The notes beneath the pieces were generated by a model. That model was not told where the DNA came from. It searched no databases and worked only from the letters and a program-made list of their open reading frames with translations. Source: CAVVFX01 sp963747535 (GTDB lineage Bacteria; Acidobacteriota; Terriglobia; Bryobacterales; Bryobacteraceae). Taken from it: a stretch of 64,000 nucleotides of DNA. Positions 24,817-33,067 of the stretch are shown piece by piece; position 1 is the stretch's first letter, and every line of letters begins with the position of its first letter. The position numbers and the translations under genes were made by a program. Where the stretch lies: positions 124,001 to 188,000 of the forward strand of contig CAVVFX010000018.1 in NCBI GenBank assembly GCA_963747535.1. Direction: 5' to 3'.

Positions 24817-26112
24817 CTAACCTCTTTGTACGGGAAACGCTATTCGCTTATTATGAAGTCCGGTAAGCGGAACCGAAAACAAAAGTGTTTCTGAGGAACT
24901 CCAGCTTGTTTCACCCTGGCGTGGGGAGCCGGATCCGAACCAGTCTCCGGTTTGCGTGGAAATCATGCGACCTTCGAGTAATCCTAGTGCGGGCCGGCGG
25001 GTGAGCAGGAAAACACTGGCGATCTGTCCCGCTCCAGTCACTCTACTCACAGACGTACTGCAACCGTCATCCATTTGCTGAGAATTGGCAAAGATCTGCT
25101 GCACCATTTGCCCGCGCGGACTTGCGCTTTTGACTGGAACTTGCTGCCAAAACCATGCTGGAGTCGACGTGCCATCCGGATCCGAGTTCTGGCTGCCCAC
25201 GAGATCGTGCCCGCTGAAAATCCCGAAGAGGTTCGACCACGTGCTGACTCCCACATTGTTCCACGCTTCCGCCGAGGAATTAGAATAAGGCGAACTGGCC
25301 ATTGAGTACGCGTTCGGTCCGTACGTATCGGTTCTCTGGAAGTGTGTTCCATTCGTGGTCAGCCACGCGTGAGTTGTGATATAGCATTCGCAGTCGAAAT
25401 TTGCTTGCATTACGTTGTAGGCCCAAGACCACGCGGCATTACCGGCGAAGAAATCCATCGCCAGGAAAAGCATTCCTATGCCGGATATGACGAACTTTAC
25501 CGCCGTGTTGGCTCCGGTACTATCATAAGACCCAGCCCAGTAGGCCATGTCGCCATCACCAAGGTCGATGCCGGAGCCGTAAACCGAAGCACGGTTCTTC
25601 GCGGAGAAGTAACCGGAGGCGAATTGCGATCCGAGCTTACTCCGGGCATCGGGTCCCCCTGTATAGTCGTGGTTCCCTGGAGGGGTGGTAAAGGCGAATC
25701 GATTCGCGTCCAGAGTCTCCCAGGCTATCTGTGCATTCAAGTATTCATTAGCGCCCGTGGTCGAATTCACGCAGTCGCCAACGCCTACGACAGCCTTGAT
25801 GTTCGCCCCGAAAGACCTCTCGCGGTCCGTTAGAACTTTGTTCCTGTTTTCGACGATCCATCTCATCATGGCCGAATAATATCCGCCAAAAGCGTCAGGG
25901 CACGACTCCGCCAGAAACTGAGGATCTGGAATCATGGCAATCGTGAAATCGGGACCCTGTGCCGCAATAGGAGGTCCACCAGTGAGGCGTGATGCCGCCG
26001 TAACTGCGAGGCCACCCACAATGGACGCCCCAAACCCTCGCCTCGTAATTTTCTTTAGGAGGCTTCTAGGAGTGAGCCCACCGTTCTTGAGCACGTACTC
26101 CAACTCGTTCAT
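24817..26112 (-). CDS. Tat-exported calcineurin-like metallophosphoesterase
   Basis: The 431-residue protein starts at ATG 26112 behind a GTAGGA ribosome site. A twin-arginine signal (ITRRGFGASIVGGLAVTAA, around residues 22-40) predicts folded export. The metallophosphoesterase motifs follow in order: IPDPQ near 61, GVGDCVN near 110, PPGNHD near 145, ITTHAWL near 244 and FSGHD near 300. These bind a di-metal centre and hydrolyse phosphomono- or diesters. The C-terminal third is less typical. It converges on the methyltransferase of the previous cluster with 40 bases between and seems independent of it. Confidence 0.9.
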   Translation of the reverse strand: MNELEYVLKNGGLTPRSLLKKITRRGFGASIVGGLAVTAASRLTGGPPIAAQGPDFTIAMIPDPQFLAESCPDAFGGYYSAMMRWIVENRNKVLTDRERSFGANIKAVVGVGDCVNSTTGANEYLNAQIAWETLDANRFAFTTPPGNHDYTGGPDARSKLGSQFASGYFSAKNRASVYGSGIDLGDGDMAYWAGSYDSTGANTAVKFVISGIGMLFLAMDFFAGNAAWSWAYNVMQANFDCECYITTHAWLTTNGTHFQRTDTYGPNAYSMASSPYSNSSAEAWNNVGVSTWSNLFGIFSGHDLVGSQNSDPDGTSTPAWFWQQVPVKSASPRGQMVQQIFANSQQMDDGCSTSVSRVTGAGQIASVFLLTRRPALGLLEGRMISTQTGDWFGSGSPRQGETSWSSSETLLFSVPLTGLHNKRIAFPVQRG

Positions 26113-26392
26113 TCCTACAGCGCCTCTCGAGTAAATGTAATTTCTATTACAGTTATCTAAAGTTTATCACACTGATTGAATGATTAGCCGAAAGTACGCC
26201 GGGCGACGAGAGTCCTCCGTTCCATATGACGGCCGAAAAAGTTGTCTTGGAATCCAACAATGCTCGACCCTCGTCTTCGGCATCGACCGCGAGAAGTCCC
26301 GCCGCAAGGCCGTGGCGCATCAGCAGGTTGGTTTATACAACGCCGGCCCGCTCATTGAGTCTGGGTGACAACTTTGGCGTGAGCAAAGCAAA

Positions 26393-26419
26393 CGGCCCCC
26401 AGAGAACCTCTGAGGGCCG
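26393..26419 (-). terminator. Hairpin terminator of the RRM gene
   Basis: The arms CGGCCCCCAGAG (26393-26404) and CTCTGAGGGCCG (26408-26419) pair over 12 positions with one mismatch and a 3-base loop. Read on the minus strand it follows the RRM stop by about 30 bases and is followed by the T-rich tttgctttgct. It fits a rho-independent terminator, though the T-run is interrupted. The remaining bases 26113-26380 hold no feature I can identify. Confidence 0.6.
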
Positions 26420-26451
26420 CAAAAGCCTAACAGTCGTAAGTCAGATGCTAA

Positions 26452-26778
26452 CTACCAGCGTGATCCGCCGCGACCACCGCCACCGCCGCCACCGCTGCGT
26501 CCGCGTCCACCACCACCGCCGCCGCCGCCAGCCGTCTTGGGACGGGCTTCATTGACGTTTAGTGCTCTTCCGCCCAATTCCTGGCCGTTGATGACCGCGA
26601 TCGCATTGTTGCCCTCGGCATCGTTGGACATCTCGACAAAAGCAAACCCTCTTGGCTGCCCTGAATCACGATCCGTCACGATGTTCACCCGGTCAACGGT
26701 ACCGTATGCCTCAAAAAGCCCACGGAGATCCTGCTCGGTCGTACCGAAGCTTAAATTTCCTACGAAAATATTCTTCAT
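26452..26778 (-). CDS. RNA-recognition-motif protein with Gly/Arg-rich tail
   Basis: The 108-residue protein starts at ATG 26778 behind AAGGAAG. One RRM fills residues 1-80, with RNP2 as IFVGNL (4-9) and RNP1 as RGFAFVEM (43-50). A Gly-rich tail with scattered Arg (GGGRGRSGGGGGGGRGG) follows. Bacterial proteins of this design (Rbp type in cyanobacteria and others) bind single-stranded RNA, often in cold adaptation or mRNA localisation. It is a stand-alone gene with its own terminator. The ~190 bases between it and the tRNA gene hold both divergent promoters. Confidence 0.93.
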   Translation of the reverse strand: MKNIFVGNLSFGTTEQDLRGLFEAYGTVDRVNIVTDRDSGQPRGFAFVEMSNDAEGNNAIAVINGQELGGRALNVNEARPKTAGGGGGGGGRGRSGGGGGGGRGGSRW

Positions 26779-26955
26779 CTATTCTTCCTTTTGATTTGAG
26801 AGCGAAGCAATTCGGGGTGGGAGCGAACTCGTGCCTAAATTAGCGGAGCGGTCAAATACAGCCTTAAGGTTAGCACGTTCCGCCTCGAAATTGCGGCACC
26901 ACGTGATGTGCGGCGGTGGCGAACCGTAAAAAAGCGCACGCTTGCCGCCAATTGA

Positions 26956-26961
26956 TACAAT
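26956..26961 (+). promoter_or_regulatory. -10 element of the tRNA-Sec gene
   Basis: TACAAT lies 7 bases before the first base of the mature tRNA, so transcription would begin at or within a base of the 5' end. No good -35 hexamer is seen at 17 bases upstream. Confidence 0.4.
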
Positions 26962-26968
26962 TTTCAAC

Positions 26969-27063
26969 GGAAGCCAGTCTTGGCCGGTGCTGGGCCCGGG
27001 CTTCAAACCCGGCGAGCGGTACCTCGTATCGCTGGTGGGTTCGACCCCCACTGGCTTCCGCCA
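26969..27063 (+). tRNA. selC: tRNA-Sec (anticodon UCA)
   Basis: The 95-base gene, CCA encoded, folds as a bacterial selenocysteine tRNA. The 8-bp acceptor stem is GGAAGCCA with TGGCTTCC, the discriminator is G, the anticodon loop CTTCAAA (anticodon 27003-27005) sits on a CCGGG/CCCGG stem, and the extra arm is long. The T arm is GTGGG-TTCGACC-CCCAC. The TCA anticodon reads UGA. Long acceptor stem plus long extra arm set it apart from tRNA-Ser and from any suppressor. SelA charges it via Ser-tRNA, and SelB delivers it at UGA codons with a SECIS element; neither gene is in this window. Confidence 0.95.
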
Positions 27064-27066
27064 CCT

Positions 27067-27534
27067 TCAGCAATCCTCCCCGTGAGGTAGCAACTCGATG
27101 CCGAACCTTTCGGTGAGTTCCTCCAGCTTTTGCGGTTCCGGCGGACCCCCTTCTGCAAGCGCGCTGAGATGCTCAAAGAACACTTCGACCCCACCCGGCG
27201 ACCGGATGGTAAGAATTCTACCGGGTTTGTCGGACAGGTTTTGGAAACGGTGAGGCGGGCCTTTGGGCAACAGGACAAACGTGCCGGGACCAGCCCGGAA
27301 GATCTCGCAATCACATTCGATTTCAAATTCACCGTCAAGAATGTAGAACGCCTCATCCTCGCGATGGTGAATGTGCGTCTGCGCTCCCCGGTAGGGCGGC
27401 ACAGAGTCTTCAGCCAGCGCATACTGTCCATTGGTGTCTCTACTTGTTGCTTTGTACGTGGAGATCATGCCCTGAACATTAAGGCGCATCCCTTCACCTG
27501 GCCGCAGAATCTTGGGTCGGCGCTGCCACTCCAT
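27067..27534 (-). CDS. Single-domain cupin protein
   Basis: The 155-residue protein has the two cupin motifs: THIHHREDEAFYILDGEFE (about 53-71, with metal ligands His and Glu) and PHRFQNLSDKPGRIL (about 98-112). This makes a small beta-barrel, often with a mononuclear metal, as in quercetinase-like or sensory cupins. No enzyme activity can be assigned. The gene ends 3 bases from the convergent tRNA-Sec gene. Confidence 0.88.
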   Translation of the reverse strand: MEWQRRPKILRPGEGMRLNVQGMISTYKATSRDTNGQYALAEDSVPPYRGAQTHIHHREDEAFYILDGEFEIECDCEIFRAGPGTFVLLPKGPPHRFQNLSDKPGRILTIRSPGGVEVFFEHLSALAEGGPPEPQKLEELTERFGIELLPHGEDC

Positions 27535-27838
27535 GCAACCATTGTGCCCGCGGGGTCAACATGGTTTCAGTCGCTTTTGATACGGTGGGTTGGGATCGCT
27601 AGGGTTGGATGTGAGGCTCTGCCCGTCAGCGCTTTGTTCGTTTGTTTCTGCCGGTGTTCATACGAAACACGCGGCGGCTCTCCCACGTCCATTTCGTGGG
27701 ACCGAATCATACGAGTGAATTGGAGTGACGCCGAGCGCGCCCGGTAACTGAAAATAGGCCGCATGTTCGGGTAAAAAAACTTTCGAATTTCCAAAACATT
27801 TTGCATTGTTTGCGTTATTTTATATGTAAGCCAATAAC
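27535..27838. other. Non-coding gap with divergent promoters
   Basis: Some 300 bases separate the cupin and the transglycosylase. The last 70 bases are AT-rich (tttatatgtaag near 27820), unlike the surroundings, and probably include the transglycosylase promoter. A 79-codon minus frame at 27567 lacks motifs. Confidence 0.4.
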
Positions 27839-29359
27839 ATGAGAACGCCGCCTTCGTTTCCTGCGTTCCTGACCGTTCCGGCGCTGCTGTGCGCGCTCGC
27901 GGTCCAACCCGTCCACAGCTTTTCAGGCGAAGATTATTTTACGCCCAGACACCGGCTGTCGGCCATCGGCGCGTCCCGGCCGGACCTCGACCCAATCACC
28001 CTGGCTGCGCGTACGGGCCGGATGATCGAGGCGGAGACCTTCACCATTCTCCGGGAACCCAATGCTCTGGTCGGCGCCCAGCGAATTGCGTCGCCCCATC
28101 TGCAGCAGATCTTCAGGCAGGCTTCCGCACAGACCGGGTTTCCCGCATCGACCCTCCAGGCCATCGCCTATCTTGAAAGTTTCGGCGATCCTCATGCCGC
28201 CAGTCCCGCGGGACCCAAGGGCATCATGCAGTTCTCCGAAGCCACGGCGCGCTCCGCCGGCCTTAGCATTGTGACCGCCACGCGTTATCGTGTCGCTACC
28301 GAAAAGACGCTCGTCCGCCGCACAGGCAAGAAGCCGATCTATAGGACTGTGCAACACCGGATCCCGTACACCGTTGTCCTACGCGATGACCGGTTGTTGC
28401 CCGAGAAGGCCATCCCCGCGGCCGCCGCCTACCTCAGCCGGATGTCGGCCAGGTTCGGAGGACGGGATTGGGCGGTATTTGCCTATCACTGCGGCGAGGG
28501 CTGCGTGTCTTACTTTCTGAACCTGCGCGATCAGCTCACCTCGTCCGCGCATCCTCTAACCACTTACCCTTCGGTCTTTTTCAGCGGCAGCCCGGTATGG
28601 CGGCGCGAACTTTACGAACTGGTCCAGGAACACATGCTGCGCGACTGGTCTCCGACTTATTACTTCCGCGTCATGCGCGCCGAGCAATTGGTGAATCTCT
28701 ACCAGAAGGATCGGGAGGAGTTCGAGACGCTGTTTGCGGCTTATCGCAATGAAGACAAGCCGGAGTTGCGCGCCGGGCATCGTCTTCTGGTGTGGCTGCG
28801 ATCCGACGACTTCACGTTCCAGAGCTGCGACGATCTTCGCAATGCCGGCAACCGGTTGGTCCGGTTGCCGGACGATCCGGCATATTACGGCTTCGAAATC
28901 GATAAGAGCATCGGTTTGGATGACCGGCCGCACCAGCAGTATTTCTGGCAGGCATCCCCCTCGGCGGCAGGCACGCTTCTGTATATCGCTTATGAGACGC
29001 GCCGCCTCTTCGATCTCGATAAACCGAAGCACGAGAAGTTCGTGCCGCTCGAAGTTACTGACGTCGTCTACCCGTTGGACTATCACGGCCATCTGCAGGG
29101 CAGCGCCGGCGAAACCGCGTCCGACTTCAACGCCCATTGCACCGGCCAGGTATTCGATCTCTCGCTGGGGCGCCTGGGTCCTCGCCAACTCGAGTGCCTC
29201 CGCTTCGTGTTGGATGAGATGGGTTGGGACGGGTATCTCGGATTCAGCCAGGAGACGCCGTCAACCGACATGCTCCACATCGGTGCCGCGCCTTCTTCGC
29301 GCGACTTCTTTACCCAGGTGTATGAAGATGCCGTTGCCGAGCGGAAGCCGGTGAGCTAG
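27839..29359 (+). CDS. Exported SLT-type lytic transglycosylase
   Basis: The 506-residue protein has a signal peptide (FLTVPALLCALAVQPVHS). A lysozyme-like transglycosylase domain covers about 88-225, with the catalytic Glu113 in AYLESFGDP and the following GPKGIMQFSEATA, the usual ES...GLMQ-type motif pair. An insertion containing a conserved-looking R-T-G-K-K segment lies inside the domain. The C-terminal ~270 residues are not recognised. The family cleaves murein to 1,6-anhydromuropeptides in the periplasm. The gene precedes a membrane protein by 48 bases and could share its transcript. Confidence 0.85.
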   Translation: MRTPPSFPAFLTVPALLCALAVQPVHSFSGEDYFTPRHRLSAIGASRPDLDPITLAARTGRMIEAETFTILREPNALVGAQRIASPHLQQIFRQASAQTGFPASTLQAIAYLESFGDPHAASPAGPKGIMQFSEATARSAGLSIVTATRYRVATEKTLVRRTGKKPIYRTVQHRIPYTVVLRDDRLLPEKAIPAAAAYLSRMSARFGGRDWAVFAYHCGEGCVSYFLNLRDQLTSSAHPLTTYPSVFFSGSPVWRRELYELVQEHMLRDWSPTYYFRVMRAEQLVNLYQKDREEFETLFAAYRNEDKPELRAGHRLLVWLRSDDFTFQSCDDLRNAGNRLVRLPDDPAYYGFEIDKSIGLDDRPHQQYFWQASPSAAGTLLYIAYETRRLFDLDKPKHEKFVPLEVTDVVYPLDYHGHLQGSAGETASDFNAHCTGQVFDLSLGRLGPRQLECLRFVLDEMGWDGYLGFSQETPSTDMLHIGAAPSSRDFFTQVYEDAVAERKPVS

Positions 29360-29407
29360 CACCCGGTTCGCTCGCGATAGTCTTTTTGTGCCAGCTACAC
29401 TATACGT

Positions 29408-30568
29408 TTGCCTTCTCATTCTTCTGGCCGTCTTTGCGGCACCATAGCTTTCCTCGCTGTAACGCTGGCATTTTTCTTTCAATGGTCTGTGGTCCACACG
29501 ACGTTCCAGGGAAACTGGACCGGACTCTTCTGTGCGGGCGATCGTTTCAACCGGCCGCCTGAGATTCAGCAACGCGAGTATGTTTTCCACGCGAGCTCAG
29601 GTTACGACGGGCAGTTCTACCAGTTGATCGCGCACGATCCGCTCCTCCAGCGACGCTATGATACCTTCATCGACGCGCCGCGGTTGCGTTACCGGCGCAT
29701 CCTCATGCCCGGCTTGGCTAACATCCTGGCCGTAGGACAGCCTGAGCGAGTCGACCCGGCCTATATCGTGGTCTGTTGGCTCTTTGTCGCACTCGGCACA
29801 TTTTGCCTCGCGCAGCTTGCGGTGGATGCCGCACGAAGTGCGTGGTGGGGACTGCTCTTCTTCATCACACCGGCCACCTTGTTGGGGATCGATCGCATGA
29901 CGGTCGACATCAGCTTGGCCGCGCTGGCTGCGGCGGCTCTGCTGGCTGCACGCAGGCAACGCTGGCTGCTCCTGTGGTGCACGTTGGCGGGAGCCGTCCT
30001 CAGCAAGGAAACCGGAGTGCTGATGACCGCCGCCGTAGTCATTTGGCTTGCCAAGCAGGGCAGGTACCGTCTCGCCGCCTCGCTCAGTTCCAGTCTGTTG
30101 CCCGCCATCGCCTGGTATGTTTTCATTCAGAGCCACTTGAGTGGTGACTATGCCACTTCCGGCTTCCGCTTGATCTCGCCGTTCTTTGTGTCGCTGACCC
30201 TTCCGCTCGATCCAGGCATACCCTCGCTGATATTCAGGATCGCGACCGTCGCCGCAGTGTTCGGACTGCTATGGGCTGCGATCCGGAGCGTTGTGCTCGC
30301 CGCGCGGAACGGGTTCTATGATCTGGAACTGCTGTTTGCGTTTGCTTTCGGCGCCCTGCTCCTGCTTTTCCAGACCGATTCCATCTGGGGGGATCCGGAC
30401 GGTTTTCCTCGCATCTATAGTCCTTTGCTGGTGTGCCTGATCGCCGCGACCTGGAGAAAAGGGTTCGGTCAAACCCTCGCATCGTTTGGCCTCGTGGCCT
30501 GGCCTATCTGCATGCAATCGGGTTGGGATTTCGCCCGGCCGGTGTTGGGATCGATGCTGGGGCGTTAG
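29408..30568 (+). CDS. Multi-pass membrane protein, GT-C-like
   Basis: The 386-residue frame opens with TTG 29408; no ATG lies ahead of the first helix (IAFLAVTLAFFFQW). About 8-9 hydrophobic helices are seen. A periplasmic-type loop after helix 1 contains YDGQFYQLIAHDP, a pattern (acidic Asp followed by aromatic residues) seen in GT-C-fold, DUF2029-like glycosyltransferases and mannosyltransferases. A glycan-assembly role is inferred from fold only. No sugar-nucleotide genes adjoin it. Confidence 0.75.
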   Translation: MPSHSSGRLCGTIAFLAVTLAFFFQWSVVHTTFQGNWTGLFCAGDRFNRPPEIQQREYVFHASSGYDGQFYQLIAHDPLLQRRYDTFIDAPRLRYRRILMPGLANILAVGQPERVDPAYIVVCWLFVALGTFCLAQLAVDAARSAWWGLLFFITPATLLGIDRMTVDISLAALAAAALLAARRQRWLLLWCTLAGAVLSKETGVLMTAAVVIWLAKQGRYRLAASLSSSLLPAIAWYVFIQSHLSGDYATSGFRLISPFFVSLTLPLDPGIPSLIFRIATVAAVFGLLWAAIRSVVLAARNGFYDLELLFAFAFGALLLLFQTDSIWGDPDGFPRIYSPLLVCLIAATWRKGFGQTLASFGLVAWPICMQSGWDFARPVLGSMLGR

Positions 30569-30652
30569 CCGCGACTGCTCTGAAAATATCCGTGGAGCCC
30601 AAGGCTCAAGTAGCCTGGCACTGCCATCACTACAGTTATTACAGACACCAGC

Positions 30653-30790
30653 AGCCTGTGGCAGAGGTCTCTCCAGCGCGCGGGAGCAGGCGAAAACAGT
30701 TTGCAAGCCTTGTACCACTAACAGTCAAAGTCTTCGCGGCCCGCGAAGAATCGTGGAGTAGGCCTTTGGCCCGCGTTGACTTCTGCCAAG
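30653..30790. repeat. Degenerate copy of the 14.2-kb inverted-repeat element
   Basis: The segments agcctgtggcagaggtctct, gtttgcaagcctt, gtggagtaggcctttggcc and gacttctgcca occur in the same order and orientation as at 14169-14295, with ~35 bases of different sequence inserted in the centre. The outer arms still pair in part. It occupies the gap between the membrane protein and a second, unrelated repeat at 30824. Confidence 0.75.
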
Positions 30791-30823
30791 GGCAGCTAAT
30801 CCAACCTAACCTAAGGAACTGCA

Positions 30824-31083
30824 TGAAATAGGTAACCCAACTTGAACTTGAGCCAAAGGCAGGAGACAATGCGGCATCATCAGACTGATCCTCCGTGTCC
30901 TCCGCGGTTCTCTCCGCCTCCGCGTAAGATTCCGGCGTCTAGCCCCAATGCTTATAACATATGCGAGTCCGCCGACCCTGGCGATGACTCTAACGCGGAG
31001 GCGCGGAGAACCGCGGGGGACACGGAGCGCAACGTTCCCGTTCTTAGATGTTCCTATCTATTTCGTGACAGATTCTAATCTCC
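30824..31083 (+). repeat. ~260-bp palindromic dispersed element, copy 1
   Basis: The element begins tgaaataggtaacccaactt and ends with tatttcgtgacagattc. Inside are long complementary arms at 30892-30925 and 30993-31026 (ctccgcggttctc with gagaaccgcgg). An inverted copy, 51742-52009, matches along both ends and both arms. The short GAAATA/TATTTC at the tips is the only terminal inverted repeat. No coding capacity is seen. Confidence 0.85.
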
Positions 31084-31135
31084 AGTGGACAGGCTCCCAT
31101 TTCTTTTTCGTTCGAGTTGTCAAACCTGAGCGCAC

Positions 31136-32920
31136 TCAATGCGACGCCGGACCTTGCCGCAGATGCTCGCCGGCCTCCTGGCGTTTACCTTCCATCATGA
31201 GCACCAGTGCAAGATTGCGGTGGGCCTGCACGTCGTCGGGAGCGATTTCGAGCACCTTCTTCCACCACGCGGCCGACTCGTCGAAGCGCTTCCGCCGCTC
31301 GAAATACATGGCGCGATCGAAAAGCTTGTAATAGTCGAGCGCAGGCCCGCCCAGTTCCCGTATGTCATTATTGACGAACTCCGGGATGTTCACGGCCCGG
31401 TTCGCCGCGGTCGTGTTTTCAATGAGAATCGGCGGCGTAGTGTTGCCCAGAGCATCAATGTGTGTCAGGAACATCTGGGTGTAGGGCGAGCGCGCCTTGG
31501 ACGAAAACACCAGCCAGCGCCCATTGGGCGAGAAGCTATGCCAGGAGTTCATCCGGGGAGTGTTAGCCTCCAGCCTCCGCGCCACGCCGCCAGTGGCCGG
31601 CACAATGTACAGCTCGCTATCGGGACGCATCAGCAATCCATTGCGGCAGCGCACGAACACGATCCAACGGCCATCGGGAGACACTTTGGGGAAGGTGTTG
31701 CTGAAACCGTTCGCCGCGGCGCCGGCTACCGGCTCCGGCGTCCCGCCCTTGCCATCGTTGAACGGAATCCGATACAGGTCGTACTGGACCTGCAGTTCGT
31801 TCGGGTCATTGGCGAAGGACGCCAGCGCCACCCCTTCTGGATTAGATTCTCTCGCTCTCGCGCGGGCGAACACCAGGTATTTGCCATCGGAACTCCAGAC
31901 GGCGTTGGTCTGGACGAAGCGCGGATCGTCCGCGCCGGAAAGCGGCTGCAGGATGCCCGTCGCGCGGCTGTACCAGGCCAGGATGCCGCGAGTGGGATAG
32001 AAGACCTGTAGAAACCGGTAGTCCTTGAAGTTCGCCACGTAGTAGTTACTCGGCGATTTCGCGGATGGCTCGGCGGAATCGATCGTCGTAACGACGAAAT
32101 CGCCATGAGGCGACACCTGGGACATGAAACCGACGCGCAGCGAGCCTTTCAGTTCGCCCTTCGCGGTGCTCCATTGAATCACGTTCTCTTTGCGGATGAC
32201 CGTCTGGCGCGCGACCGGTGTCAGTGTGTAGAGGCCGCGATTGTTCTGCAGGCCGTCGAGGTCCATGCCGAGCGTCGAGCCATCGGCGGAAAAGGAGTGG
32301 CAGTTGGCACAGACCGGCATGCCTTCGAGCAGCAGGCGACTGCCTGGTTCGGCAATATTTCGAATGCGCCAGGCGATCAACCGGACCGCGTCGTTCGCGA
32401 TCGGCTTGATGACACCGGTCTGGGTCTCGGTGGGCATCAGCGGCACGTCGCGATAGAAGATTGGCGCACCCACCCGATCGCGTGAAGTGCGGATGGTGAC
32501 GCTCCCGCGTGAGACCGGCTGTCCGTTGGCGAAGCCGGTGAACGTGACAGTCGCGGCGGAGTGCCTCTTGACTGCTTCCCAGGTAGCGGCATCGGCAACC
32601 CAGGTGCGGAAGTCGGGGACGGCCGGTAGGGCGTTGGTGGGCGCGATGCAGTCGGGATCGATCGGGCCTACGCGCAGGGGTTCACCTTTAGCAGTCGAGT
32701 GCAGCGCAGGAGAGCCGTCACTGAATGCGACGTCTACGCGCCAGGCTGTGGCCGTCTTCGCGCTATCGTGCCAGAGAAATTTGGGCCGGGTGATCTCCGG
32801 AGGGAACAGGGTGCCCGTCACCGGATATTCCACGTAAATCGGCGCAAGGGCACTCGACACTAGAAGAAATGCTAGCCACACGTCCCCTATTATCGGAGAT
32901 GCTACGAACGTGCCTAACAC
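31136..32920 (-). CDS. c-type-heme, beta-propeller (PD40) and TPR protein
   Basis: The 594-residue frame starts at GTG 32920; another GTG 39 bases on would still include the hydrophobic signal (WLAFLLVSSALAPIYV). Residues 204-208 are CANCH, a c-type heme-binding motif. Next come WD40/PD40-type blades (SSDGKYLVFAR, SPDGRWIVFVRC, SPNGRWLVFSS) between ~340 and 500. Last is a TPR-like helix pair (DESAAWWKKVLEIAPDDVQA). I infer an exported protein that may bind heme and act in electron transfer or sensing of extracellular substrates. Its function is not established. It stands alone. Confidence 0.8.
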   Translation of the reverse strand: MLGTFVASPIIGDVWLAFLLVSSALAPIYVEYPVTGTLFPPEITRPKFLWHDSAKTATAWRVDVAFSDGSPALHSTAKGEPLRVGPIDPDCIAPTNALPAVPDFRTWVADAATWEAVKRHSAATVTFTGFANGQPVSRGSVTIRTSRDRVGAPIFYRDVPLMPTETQTGVIKPIANDAVRLIAWRIRNIAEPGSRLLLEGMPVCANCHSFSADGSTLGMDLDGLQNNRGLYTLTPVARQTVIRKENVIQWSTAKGELKGSLRVGFMSQVSPHGDFVVTTIDSAEPSAKSPSNYYVANFKDYRFLQVFYPTRGILAWYSRATGILQPLSGADDPRFVQTNAVWSSDGKYLVFARARARESNPEGVALASFANDPNELQVQYDLYRIPFNDGKGGTPEPVAGAAANGFSNTFPKVSPDGRWIVFVRCRNGLLMRPDSELYIVPATGGVARRLEANTPRMNSWHSFSPNGRWLVFSSKARSPYTQMFLTHIDALGNTTPPILIENTTAANRAVNIPEFVNNDIRELGGPALDYYKLFDRAMYFERRKRFDESAAWWKKVLEIAPDDVQAHRNLALVLMMEGKRQEAGEHLRQGPASH

Positions 32921-33067
32921 GTTGATAGAGGCGCGCTATGCGCTGTTTTTATTTCTTTATGTCTTCTTATGCACGCTCTTTGAGTCGTATGTGTAGACAG
33001 CGAAGCGGCGACCGACTACAATTCTGTATAAAATGTTCCAAAGTCTCTTCGTGGAGGTCTTGAACCC

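Noticed and set aside
30892..31026. Possible CRISPR-like repeat
   Set aside because: Only one pair of complementary arms is present, with no regular spacing, multiple units or cas genes.
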